A stretch of 19,510 bases of DNA from an uncultured bacterium (GTDB taxonomy: Bacteria; Bacillota; Clostridia; Oscillospirales; Oscillospiraceae), in the NCBI GenBank assembly GCA_905215665.1, contig CAJMQR010000010.1:1-19510 (forward strand). The letters are read 5' to 3'. Both the position numbers and the translations under genes were made by a program. Positions within the stretch are counted from its first letter, which is position 1. Each line of letters starts with the position of its first letter. A model generated the notes under the pieces. That model ran no database searches and was not told the DNA's origin. It saw nothing but the letters and a program-made list of their open reading frames with translations. Shown piece after piece: positions 6,888-13,519 of this stretch.

Positions 6888-7980
6888 GTTCGTCCTCCGT
6901 TTTGTTGTCTCTCTGCGGCACGCAGAGCTTGTCCTCTTCTTTTTCCTGTTCTGGCTTCTGCTCGTGCTTCCGGCCGAAAATGACCCAGAAGCCGATCGCC
7001 CCAACGACCACCACCGCCGTGATAAAAACCAGCGCCTGCATCTCTCCGTCATTGGTCAGAACCACCGCAGCCATCCCGAGAATCGCGGAAAGCATATAGG
7101 CGATGGCCACCGCCTGCTTCTGACTGAACCCCATATCGATCAGGCGGTGATGGACATGTCCGCGGTCGGCGTGCATGGGGCTCTGGCCCTTGGAAACACG
7201 GCGGATGACGGCAAAACAGATGTCAAAGATCGGCAGCCCCAGCACGAGAAACGGTACGGCGAAGGAGATGATCGCATACATCTTGAACAGACCATAAATC
7301 GAGATCGTCGAGAGCATGAAGCCCAGAAAGGTGGAGCCGGTGTCTCCCATAAAGATCTTTGCGGGGTTGAAATTATAAGGGATAAAGCCCGTGCACGCGC
7401 CGACGATGGCCGCAAGCATGACCGCGGAGGTAAAATCCGCCACCAGCAGCGCCACCACCAGCATTGCGCCGGCGGAAATGGCACAGACGCCCGCCGCAAG
7501 GCCGTCCAGCCCGTCGATGAAATTCACCGCATTGGTGATCGCAACAATCCAGACGACACTCACGGGATAAGAGAGCCACTGGGGAAGCTGAAACCCCATG
7601 AAATGCTCGATGCGGCAGCCTTGCAGCACCACAAGAATCGCAGCAAGGATCTGCACAAGGAATTTCAGCAGCGCGTGCAGGGTTATGATGTCGTCCAGCA
7701 CGCCCAGAATTACGATAATGACCGCACCCAGCAGGATTCCCCGAACCTCTGTGTCAATTTTGGCAAAAATCAGCACGCTCGTCAGAAAGGCGATAAAAAT
7801 CGCAAGCCCGCCCATCCGGGGAATCGGTGTGTGGTGCATCCGTCGGTCGTCCGTCGGGACATCGATTGCTCCCACCTTCTGCGCGAGCTTTTTGACCAGA
7901 GGCGTAACGGCAAAGGCCAGCACTGCCGCAGTCAGCAGTGCAAGCCCTACCTTCAAAATGAAGTTCAGATCCAAAACCAT
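6874..7980 (-). CDS. tagO: Undecaprenyl-phosphate GlcNAc-1-phosphate transferase (TagO/WecA family)
   Basis: This integral membrane enzyme moves GlcNAc-1-phosphate from UDP-GlcNAc to undecaprenyl phosphate, the first lipid-linked step for wall teichoic acid or a related wall polymer. The 368-residue product has about ten hydrophobic segments and the MraY/WecA landmarks: DDRRMHHTPIPRMGG (44-58), LDD near 95, NFIDGLDGLAAG near 160, FMGDTGST near 215, and the HADRGHVHHRL loop near 275, typical of TagO/WecA rather than MraY. The C-terminal tail (about 30 residues) is highly charged and cytosolic, and its coding region overlaps the wecB start. The ribosome site is AGAGGAAA. It is 21 nt downstream of trpS in the same transcript. 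Confidence 0.93.
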   Translation of the reverse strand: MVLDLNFILKVGLALLTAAVLAFAVTPLVKKLAQKVGAIDVPTDDRRMHHTPIPRMGGLAIFIAFLTSVLIFAKIDTEVRGILLGAVIIVILGVLDDIITLHALLKFLVQILAAILVVLQGCRIEHFMGFQLPQWLSYPVSVVWIVAITNAVNFIDGLDGLAAGVCAISAGAMLVVALLVADFTSAVMLAAIVGACTGFIPYNFNPAKIFMGDTGSTFLGFMLSTISIYGLFKMYAIISFAVPFLVLGLPIFDICFAVIRRVSKGQSPMHADRGHVHHRLIDMGFSQKQAVAIAYMLSAILGMAAVVLTNDGEMQALVFITAVVVVGAIGFWVIFGRKHEQKPEQEKEEDKLCVPQRDNKTEDEHEEN

Positions 7981-8001
7981 CAGTGTTTCCTCTTCGCTCC
8001 G

Positions 8002-9021
8002 TCAGCGCAGGACAAAGCCCACCTTTTTGTAGACCTTTCGGAGCGTTTTTTCCGCGATATAAGCGGCCTTCTGCGCACCGGATTCATAGATTGATTGTAA
8101 ATACGCCTTGTCCGCCAGCAGGCGGGACGCTTCCTCGCGGATGGGACGTAGCAGCTCCACCACGGCCTCACCAACCGCTTTTTTGAAGTCGCCGTAACCG
8201 CGGCCCGTAAATTCCGTTTCAATTGCCTCAAAGCTCCTGCCCGTGGCGGCGGAATAGATCGTCATCAGATTGGAAATGCCCTTTTTGTTTTCCGGGTCAT
8301 AGCGCACGCAGGCATCGCAGTCCGTGACCGCGCGCTTGAACAGGCGCATGATATCCTCCGGACGATCCATCAGGCAGACACGGCCCGGGTCCTCGTTCTC
8401 GGACTTGGACATCTTGGCCTCCGGATTCGCAAGGCTCATGATGCGTGCGCCCACCTTGGGAATATAGGGCTCCGGCAGCTTGAACACGTCTCCGTAGACG
8501 CTGTTGAATCGTTTTGCAATGTTGCGCGTCAGTTCGACATGCTGCTTCTGATCCTCGCCTACCGGCACCAGATCCGCCTGATACAGCAGGATATCCGCCG
8601 CCATAAGCGCCGGATAGGTGAACAGGCCGCCGTTGATATTGTCGGCATTTTTCGCGCTTTTATCCTTGAATTGCGTCATGCGGCTCAGCTCGCCGAACAT
8701 GGCGTAGCAGTTGAGAACCCAGCCCAGCTCCGCGTGCTGGTGCACATGGCTCTGGAAAAACAGCACATTTTTCTCCGGATCAAGACCGCAGGCGATATAC
8801 TGGGCAAGCTGCTCCAGGGAGCGGCGGCGCAGGTCGGCCGGATTCTGGCGGACGGTGATCGCGTGCAGATCCGCCATAAAGTAAAAGCAGTCAAATTCGT
8901 CCGCTCTGTCCTTCCAGTTGCGGATCGCGCCCAGATAGGAACCGAGCGTCAGGTCGCCGGAGGGCTTAATGCCGGAGAGCATTCTCTTTTTGGGCTGCTG
9001 CGGTACGTTTTCAGTCATCAT
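8002..9021 (-). CDS. trpS: Tryptophanyl-tRNA synthetase
   Basis: TrpRS charges tRNA-Trp with tryptophan. The 339-residue class Ic synthetase has the HIGH-like motif PSGDLTLGSYLG (20-31), with T-L-G-S in place of H-I-G-N as in other Gram-positive enzymes, the AADILLYQADLVPVGEDQ tRNA/Trp-binding segment (141-158), and KMSKS at 203-207. Two adjacent ATG codons (9021 and 9018) are both possible starts after GAGGCG; the first is used here. It leads an operon with tagO and wecB. Unlike many Firmicutes trpS genes, the short leader shows no T-box sequence. Confidence 0.95.
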   Translation of the reverse strand: MMTENVPQQPKKRMLSGIKPSGDLTLGSYLGAIRNWKDRADEFDCFYFMADLHAITVRQNPADLRRRSLEQLAQYIACGLDPEKNVLFFQSHVHQHAELGWVLNCYAMFGELSRMTQFKDKSAKNADNINGGLFTYPALMAADILLYQADLVPVGEDQKQHVELTRNIAKRFNSVYGDVFKLPEPYIPKVGARIMSLANPEAKMSKSENEDPGRVCLMDRPEDIMRLFKRAVTDCDACVRYDPENKKGISNLMTIYSAATGRSFEAIETEFTGRGYGDFKKAVGEAVVELLRPIREEASRLLADKAYLQSIYESGAQKAAYIAEKTLRKVYKKVGFVLR

Positions 9022-9064
9022 TCAAACGCCTCTTTCGCGGAATTACTCCATTTTTTCTCACAGG

Positions 9065-9100
9065 TTTATATATTCTAGCACATTCTGTTTCAAATGGCAA
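9065..9100 (-). promoter_or_regulatory. Promoter(s) of the trpS-tagO-wecB operon
   Basis: Two overlapping matches are seen on the minus strand. TTGCCA (9095-9100) and TAGAAT (9072-9077) are 17 nt apart, with a TGC extension before the -10. TTGAAA (9088-9093) and TATAAA (9065-9070) are also 17 nt apart. Either would give a leader of about 40 nt, too short for a T-box. Confidence 0.65.
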
Positions 9101-9143
9101 GAATCTCGTCATATTTTCACAGGGAACGCGGATTTGTGGGTGT

Positions 9144-9187
9144 AAAAACGCTCCGGGGCGGATCATGTCCCTCCCCGGAAGCGTCTT
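9144..9187 (-). terminator. Terminator of the 186-residue hypothetical gene
   Basis: ACGCTCCGGGG (9148-9158) pairs with CCCCGG-A-AGCGT (9173-9184) with one bulged base. On the minus strand it ends in TTTTT. It lies just after the stop at 9193 and separates this gene from the trpS operon. Confidence 0.8.
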
Positions 9188-9192
9188 TTCCT

Positions 9193-9753
9193 TTATTCGT
9201 TTTCCTCCGTTGTTACCTCCGGTTCCTCTGCCGCCGCAGGCTCCTCCGGCATCGCCGGGAGCGGCTGCTCCGGCGCATCTTCGGAAAACGGCGGCGTTCC
9301 GTCGGCATTCAGCCGCAGGAGCATCCGGCGTTCTCCCTGTATCTCCGTCTGCTCCATATTGCCGAGCCAGCCGGGGAACAGTTTTGCCTCCTCTTCGGAA
9401 AGCGCAAGCAGGATGCCTTCCTCCTGCCTGCGGATGCGGCACCGGCGCACCGGGACGCCGTCCAGCTCCCCACACCACGGCAGCCACTCGCCTCTGGGCA
9501 GGACATCCGCCACCGCACCGGCCGGCTCAGAAGGAAAATGACTTGCCGCCAGCCGCACGTCCAGCGCTGCCTCCTGTCCCTGCGGATACGGAATTCCCAG
9601 ATATTCGCTGTGCCACCCGGATATGGCATAAAGCCGCAGCAGCTCGCCCGCTTTCGGCCGGATTCTGCAGGTGAAATGCAGAAACAGCCCCTCCCGCTCT
9701 ACCCGCAGCGTTCCGATCGCCGCACCGTGTTCGAACACTTCAAGTTCAGTCAT
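9193..9753 (-). CDS. Hypothetical protein with beta-rich domain and acidic tail
   Basis: A 186-residue protein of unknown function. The start at 9753 follows GGGAGGG at 7-nt spacing; six further codons upstream would run into that ribosome site. Residues 1-150 alternate hydrophobic and charged residues in a pattern expected of beta strands (for example TLRVEREGLFLHFTCRI and RRCRIRRQEEGILLAL), with Trp at several turns. Residues about 155-186 are Pro/Glu/Ala-rich, acidic and probably disordered. There is no signal peptide or membrane helix. It is transcribed alone: a terminator follows, and the upstream mazF operon ends before it. A TAGAAT -10-like sequence lies 16-21 nt before the ATG but no -35 was found. 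The family is not recognised. Confidence 0.7.
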   Translation of the reverse strand: MTELEVFEHGAAIGTLRVEREGLFLHFTCRIRPKAGELLRLYAISGWHSEYLGIPYPQGQEAALDVRLAASHFPSEPAGAVADVLPRGEWLPWCGELDGVPVRRCRIRRQEEGILLALSEEEAKLFPGWLGNMEQTEIQGERRMLLRLNADGTPPFSEDAPEQPLPAMPEEPAAAEEPEVTTEENE

Positions 9754-9860
9754 ACGAAATCCCTCCCACATATTCTATGCGGGCAGGCGCCGGGCATGAC
9801 AGCCGTGCAAAGAAAAGAACCTGAAAATGTGGTTCGATCATGGCATCCCTGTTTTGCACA

Positions 9861-9892
9861 AAAAGGGTGCTGTCCTGCGGCAGCACCCTTTT
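9861..9892 (-). terminator. Terminator of the nnrD-alr-mazF operon
   Basis: A perfect 12-bp stem, AAAAGGGTGCTG (9861-9872) with CAGCACCCTTTT (9881-9892), has an 8-nt loop. On the minus strand it ends in TTTTT. It lies 105 nt after the mazF stop; the stretch 9893-9997 between them shows no convincing gene. Confidence 0.85.
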
Positions 9893-9997
9893 GCCTGATG
9901 ATTCAATTTCCCGTACCGGCCCGTTTTCCGGCTGTGCATACAGCGACGGTTTCCCACTCGATTGTGACGCTTTTCTGCAACACGGACGCCGCGGTTT

Positions 9998-10360
9998 TTA
10001 TCCCATTGACTGCGGCAGGCCGAAGCTGACGGCAATGGCGTTGTCCACCCGGTTCATCATGCCCTCATCGACATGCCCCATATGCTCGCGCAGGCGCCGT
10101 TTATCTATTGTTCGGATCTGCTCCAGAAGCACCACCGAGTCCTTCGTCAGCCCAACGTTCTTGCCGGACAGCTCGATATGCGTCGGCAGCTTTGCCTTGT
10201 TGGTCTGGCTTGTAATCGCCGCGGCGATCACCGTCGGCGAATGCTTGTTTCCCGTATCGTTCTGCACAATCAGAACCGGACGGGTTCCGCCCTGTTCGCT
10301 TCCGACCACAGGGCTTAAGTCGGCGTAAAAGATGTCGCCCCTCTTTACGGTTGTATCCAT
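9998..10360 (-). CDS. ndoA: MazF/NdoA-type endoribonuclease, no adjacent antitoxin visible
   Basis: The 120-residue PemK/MazF-family toxin cleaves single-stranded RNA at short sequence motifs, halting translation. Seen: KRGDIFYADL (6-15), GSEQGGTRPVLIVQND (20-35) with the catalytic-type Arg27, AAITSQTNKAKLPTHI with Thr50, and the C-terminal RTIDKRRL segment; length and sequence are close to B. subtilis NdoA (EndoA). The ATG at 10360 is preferred because GGAG lies 10 nt before it; an in-frame GTG three codons upstream would have almost no spacing. In B. subtilis the order is alr-ndoAI-ndoA. Here alr precedes directly, with only 136 nt between and no frame resembling the ribbon-helix-helix antitoxin. 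Confidence 0.92.
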   Translation of the reverse strand: MDTTVKRGDIFYADLSPVVGSEQGGTRPVLIVQNDTGNKHSPTVIAAAITSQTNKAKLPTHIELSGKNVGLTKDSVVLLEQIRTIDKRRLREHMGHVDEGMMNRVDNAIAVSFGLPQSMG

Positions 10361-10391
10361 TCGCTTCACGCTCCGTGAAATTAATCTCCGC

Positions 10392-10415
10392 CGTTACACA
10401 GTTGCCTATGTAACG
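10392..10415. promoter_or_regulatory. Inverted repeat upstream of the mazF gene
   Basis: CGTTACA (10392-10398) and TGTAACG (10409-10415) form a perfect 7-bp inverted repeat with a 10-nt centre, in the gap between alr and mazF. It could be a protein-binding site or an RNA hairpin near the mazF ribosome site. No T run follows, so it is not a standard terminator. Confidence 0.35.
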
Positions 10416-10496
10416 CCGACAATCATATTCTCCCACGCAGAAGCGGAATTTATACGCCGAGAACTCCCTTCCATTCTATGCGCCTGCGGGCGCGGA

Positions 10497-11672
10497 TTAT
10501 ACGATATATTGTAGAATTTCGGTCTGCGTCTGCCCGTCGAGATAGATCCGCGGAATGCGTTTATTGATGCCGCAGAGTACCTCGTAGGAGATCGTGCCGA
10601 GCTGCGCGGCCAGATCGTCCACTGGGATATGCTCTCCGCTGTCCTCGCCAAACACCGTCACCACATCCCCGACCTTCGCCTCCGGCACCGAGGTGACGTC
10701 CACCATGCACATATCCATGCAGATGCGCCCCACCTGCGGCACGCGCCTGCCGTGCAGCAGGAAGGAGATTCGGTTGGAAAAGCTTCTGGAAAGGCCGTCG
10801 GCGTAGCCGATGCCCACCACCGCGATGCGCTGTCTGCCCGTCGTCGTATAGGCCCTGCCGTAGCTGACAGAGATGCCCGGTTCATAATCGCGGAGTTGGA
10901 AAATCGTCGTGCGCAGGGACATCACCGGCTTCAGCTCGATTCTGCCCGCCAGATCGGCAGAGGGCAGCACCCCGTAGGTCGCGATGCCGGGTCGCACCAT
11001 ATCCAGCGCGTATTCGGGATACAGGATGCTCGCGCCGCTGTTGCTGCAGTGGCGGATCTGCGGCTCGATGCCGCAGCCCTTCAGAGCGGAGAGCATCTGC
11101 TGAAAGCGCTCAAACTGCAGCTTTGTAAAGGCAACGTCCTCCGGCGCGGTGGAATCCGCCACGGGGAAGTGGGTAAAGGCGCCCTCGATCAGCAGGGAGG
11201 GCATCCCCGCCACCTCCCTGATCTCGTCCAGCGTCTTTTCGCTGTCGTAGGCAAAGAAGCCGAGGCGGGACATTCCGGTATCCAGCTTCAGATGAATGCG
11301 AAGGCGGCGGCCCGTCCCTTCCAGCCGCTCATTCAGCCGGCGGGCGTATTCAAGGCTGTGTACCTCCTGACGGAGGTTCATCCCCGCCAGATCCTGCGCG
11401 TAAAAAGGCGGCGTATAGCCGAGAATCAGCACGGGGCCGCGGATACCGCCGCGGCGGAGCTGGAGCGCCTCCTCGATGTTGGAAACCGCCAGATACTCCG
11501 CGCCAAGCTCGTTTAAGTGGCGGCTCACCGGCACAGCCCCGTGGCCGTAGGCGTCGGCCTTGACCACGCCGAGGAAGCGGCACGAAGAGGGCAGCTTGCT
11601 CCGAAGCTGCCGGTAGTTGAAGTCCAGATTGTCCAGCGAAATATCCGCCCAGGTTCTCTTTAAGTAGTCCAT
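10497..11672 (-). CDS. alr: Alanine racemase
   Basis: This PLP enzyme interconverts L- and D-alanine, supplying D-Ala for peptidoglycan and teichoic acid modification. The 391-residue length is standard. VVKADAYGHG (36-45) carries the PLP-binding Lys38. HLKLDTGMSRLGF (127-139) and RPGIATYG (227-234) are family motifs. Tyr271 in SVSYGRAY is the second catalytic base. The start follows the lipoprotein stop by 14 nt with only a weak site (GGACG) before it, suggesting coupling to the upstream gene. It is the third gene of the nnrD operon. The 127 nt downstream of its stop, before the mazF gene, contain an inverted repeat. Confidence 0.95.
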   Translation of the reverse strand: MDYLKRTWADISLDNLDFNYRQLRSKLPSSCRFLGVVKADAYGHGAVPVSRHLNELGAEYLAVSNIEEALQLRRGGIRGPVLILGYTPPFYAQDLAGMNLRQEVHSLEYARRLNERLEGTGRRLRIHLKLDTGMSRLGFFAYDSEKTLDEIREVAGMPSLLIEGAFTHFPVADSTAPEDVAFTKLQFERFQQMLSALKGCGIEPQIRHCSNSGASILYPEYALDMVRPGIATYGVLPSADLAGRIELKPVMSLRTTIFQLRDYEPGISVSYGRAYTTTGRQRIAVVGIGYADGLSRSFSNRISFLLHGRRVPQVGRICMDMCMVDVTSVPEAKVGDVVTVFGEDSGEHIPVDDLAAQLGTISYEVLCGINKRIPRIYLDGQTQTEILQYIV

Positions 11673-11686
11673 ATCGTTTACGTCCG

Positions 11687-12253
11687 TTATTTCAAAGTAA
11701 AGTCTGAAATCAGTAATTTCAGGATACGCTGATCATTATAGCACACTTCCGCACAAATTGGTACTCCGTTTTCATACCAGGTATCCACAACCAGCTTTTT
11801 TTCGTCAAAATCCTTCTCGTAGGTAACGCGGTAGCGCTCCTCCTCCTGACCCGCCGAGGCAATATACTCCCTTATCCAGCAGTCGACCGCAAGCGCGGGC
11901 GCCGCCGCCGGTATGACGTTTCCTCCGGCCATCAGTCCGAAGTCCAGCGCCATGCCGTCGTAGGTAATCTTCCCCCCGGCATCCGTGACCGTGGCGGTAA
12001 TTCCCGCCAGCGTTTCCGGCTCCGTCAGAGTCAGGCGCAGGATACTGTCGGCATCGGCGTCACAGTCCATGCAGAAGGAGGCCACGGTCTCGCCGAAATC
12101 CGCACGCACCTCCGCGCGGAAGGTGCAGCCTCCCGCCCGGACCAGCGCCGCGCGGAACTCAATCGCGGGAGAGAGCGTCTGGCTTTCCGTGCCGCAGGCG
12201 GTGAAAAGAACACATATACATAATAGAATCTGGATTGCTGCAAACCGGCGCAA
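11687..12253 (-). CDS. Putative lipoprotein of unknown function
   Basis: A 188-residue exported protein with a short basic N-terminus, a hydrophobic core and the lipobox LFTAC (Cys20), so probably lipid-anchored on the outer face of the membrane. The rest is a soluble, slightly acidic domain with alternating hydrophobic residues that fit a beta-sheet fold. The start is TTG at 12253, preceded by AGGGAAG at good spacing; no in-frame ATG exists before the lipobox. It lies between nnrD (12 nt upstream) and alr (14 nt downstream). I do not recognise the family. The position next to alr suggests, but does not show, an envelope role. Confidence 0.8.
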   Translation of the reverse strand: MRRFAAIQILLCICVLFTACGTESQTLSPAIEFRAALVRAGGCTFRAEVRADFGETVASFCMDCDADADSILRLTLTEPETLAGITATVTDAGGKITYDGMALDFGLMAGGNVIPAAAPALAVDCWIREYIASAGQEEERYRVTYEKDFDEKKLVVDTWYENGVPICAEVCYNDQRILKLLISDFTLK

Positions 12254-12265
12254 GGGACCACTTCC

Positions 12266-13132
12266 CTATCTTAATAGTCGCGGCAGCTCCTCCAGTATGT
12301 CCGTTGGCAGCAGGCCGTACTCCCCCAGCCGCCGTGCGCAACGGTCGCCGGCGGCTCCGTGGAGCCATGCTCCGGCCGCCGCCGCCTGTACGGGCCGCAG
12401 TCCCTGCCCCAGCAGGGAGACGATGATGCCGGCAAGGACGTCTCCGCTCCCGCCGGTTGCCATGCCGGGGTTGCCCGTGCAGTTGACATAACATCCTTCC
12501 GGCCCATAAATGACGGTTCGGTGTCCCTTCAGCAGGATCGTCGCACCGGTCGTCTGAGAAAGCTCACGGGCTGCCTGCACCCGACTTCTTCCCTCCAGCG
12601 TTCCGCCGAGACGTCGGAATTCGCCGTCGTGGGGCGTCAGGATCACCGGATAAGCCGCGCCGCGCAGTACATCTATATGTCCCTGCAGCACATTTATGCC
12701 ATCGGCGTCCACAACAACCGGGCAGGCAGCGTGCTCCAGCACCGCCCTGACGACTTCAAACGTCTCCCCGCTGCTGCCCATGCCGCAGCCGATCAGGCAG
12801 GCATCGCTTGTCTCCAGCCGGCGCAGAATCTCCGGAATCGCCTCCGCAGAGAACCTGCCCTCCCGGGCAGGAAGGGGAAAGACCACCGGTTCGTCCAGCT
12901 TCGCCGCAATGATGGGATAAACCGTCTCCGGCGCGCCGAGGTAGACCAGTCCCGCTCCCGTGCGCAGCGCGCCTCTGGCCGCCAACGCCGGCGCGCCGGT
13001 ATAGCCCACCGCGCCGCACAGAAGCAGCACCCTGCCGAAGTCGCCCTTGTGCGCGTTCCGCTTTCTCTCCGGCAGCCAGCGCCGCAGAAGTCCGGCCGTG
13101 ACTCTGCGCGGCCGAACCGAAACAATCGCCAT
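12266..13132 (-). CDS. nnrD: ADP/ATP-dependent NAD(P)H-hydrate dehydratase (YjeF C-terminal domain)
   Basis: NnrD repairs damaged NAD(P)H hydrates by ATP- or ADP-dependent dehydration. The 288-residue protein matches the C-terminal kinase-like YjeF/carbohydrate kinase domain alone: HKGDFGRVLLLCG (28-40), VVVDADGIN near 145, LTPHDGEF near 165, and the GNPGMATGGSGDVLAGI segment (221-237) with the nucleotide-binding GGSGD. The N-terminal NnrE epimerase domain present in fused versions is absent and no separate copy is in this window. AAGGAGGGG precedes the ATG, and a near-consensus promoter lies just upstream. It heads the operon nnrD - lipoprotein - alr - mazF. Confidence 0.93.
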   Translation of the reverse strand: MAIVSVRPRRVTAGLLRRWLPERKRNAHKGDFGRVLLLCGAVGYTGAPALAARGALRTGAGLVYLGAPETVYPIIAAKLDEPVVFPLPAREGRFSAEAIPEILRRLETSDACLIGCGMGSSGETFEVVRAVLEHAACPVVVDADGINVLQGHIDVLRGAAYPVILTPHDGEFRRLGGTLEGRSRVQAARELSQTTGATILLKGHRTVIYGPEGCYVNCTGNPGMATGGSGDVLAGIIVSLLGQGLRPVQAAAAGAWLHGAAGDRCARRLGEYGLLPTDILEELPRLLR

Positions 13133-13156
13133 GGTTCTCCCCTCCTTCTTGCTTTT

Positions 13157-13184
13157 ATTATATGCTTCCCCGAAAAATAGTCAA
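13157..13184 (-). promoter_or_regulatory. Promoter of the nnrD-alr-mazF operon
   Basis: On the minus strand TTGACT (13179-13184) and TATAAT (13157-13162) are separated by 16 nt, a near-perfect sigma-A promoter. The leader would be about 18-20 nt. It sits back to back with the pheS promoter, only 17 nt separating the two -35 elements. Confidence 0.85.
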
Positions 13185-13201
13185 GAATTTTACGGATGCG
13201 C

Positions 13202-13230
13202 TTGCATATTCCCGTTTTGTGTGTTAAAAT
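13202..13230 (+). promoter_or_regulatory. Promoter of the pheST T-box leader
   Basis: TTGCAT (13202-13207) and TAAAAT (13225-13230) are separated by 17 nt, a good sigma-A promoter. Transcription would begin near 13237, giving a leader of about 280 nt that contains the T-box. Confidence 0.8.
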
Positions 13231-13236
13231 CATGTC

Positions 13237-13492
13237 ACAATAACCGCAAAAGGCATTGACCGGGCCGCCGGCTGTGATTCTCGGCCACAGAGAGGACGGA
13301 TCGCTGAAAACGTCCGCCGCAGCGCAGCGCAGGCTTTCTCCCGTGAGCTTCCGGCTGAACGCATCCGCAACTAGGCCTGGACGGGTCGCTCCGTTAACGG
13401 CAGGAGTGCGCTGTGTCGGCAGCGAATTGCGGGTGGTACCGCGGAAGCATGGTCTTTCGTCCCCAGTTGGACGAAGGATTTTTTATTTTATT
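13237..13492 (+). ncRNA. T-box riboswitch (phenylalanine) controlling pheST
   Basis: The leader senses uncharged tRNA-Phe and allows readthrough when phenylalanine charging is low. Seen in order: CAGAGAGG (about 13292-13299) followed by GCTGAAAAC, matching the distal part of Stem I; the probable specifier UUC (13336-13338), followed by UCCCGUGAGC as expected downstream of a specifier; CGG...CCGTTAACGG (Stem III region, about 13383-13400); the T-box sequence GCGGGTGGTACCGCGG (13429-13444), which pairs with the tRNA acceptor end; and the terminator stem 13453-13462/13469-13478 followed by a long T run. UUC is a Phe codon and the next gene is pheS, which agree. Start and specifier positions are by eye. 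Confidence 0.92.
13453..13492 (+). terminator. T-box regulated terminator before pheS
   Basis: TCTTTCGTCC (13453-13462) pairs with GGACGAAGGA (13469-13478, one G-U pair) around a 6-nt loop, followed by TTTTTTATTTTATT. It competes with the antiterminator formed by the T-box sequence and decides whether pheST is transcribed. Confidence 0.88.
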
Positions 13493-13519
13493 ATAGTATT
13501 TTTAGTAAGGAGACAGGAT

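Noticed and set aside
5739..8094. Long plus-strand open frames across wecB and tagO
   Set aside because: They are antisense to genes with intact catalytic motifs, have no suitable ribosome sites and no recognisable domains.
9838..10035. A 65-codon minus-strand frame after mazF
   Set aside because: It overlaps the mazF end and runs through the terminator hairpin. It has no ribosome site and unlikely composition.
10406..10475. A 22-codon minus-strand frame in the alr-mazF gap, considered as a remnant antitoxin
   Set aside because: It is too short, shows no ribbon-helix-helix pattern, and continues upstream as an out-of-frame shadow of alr.
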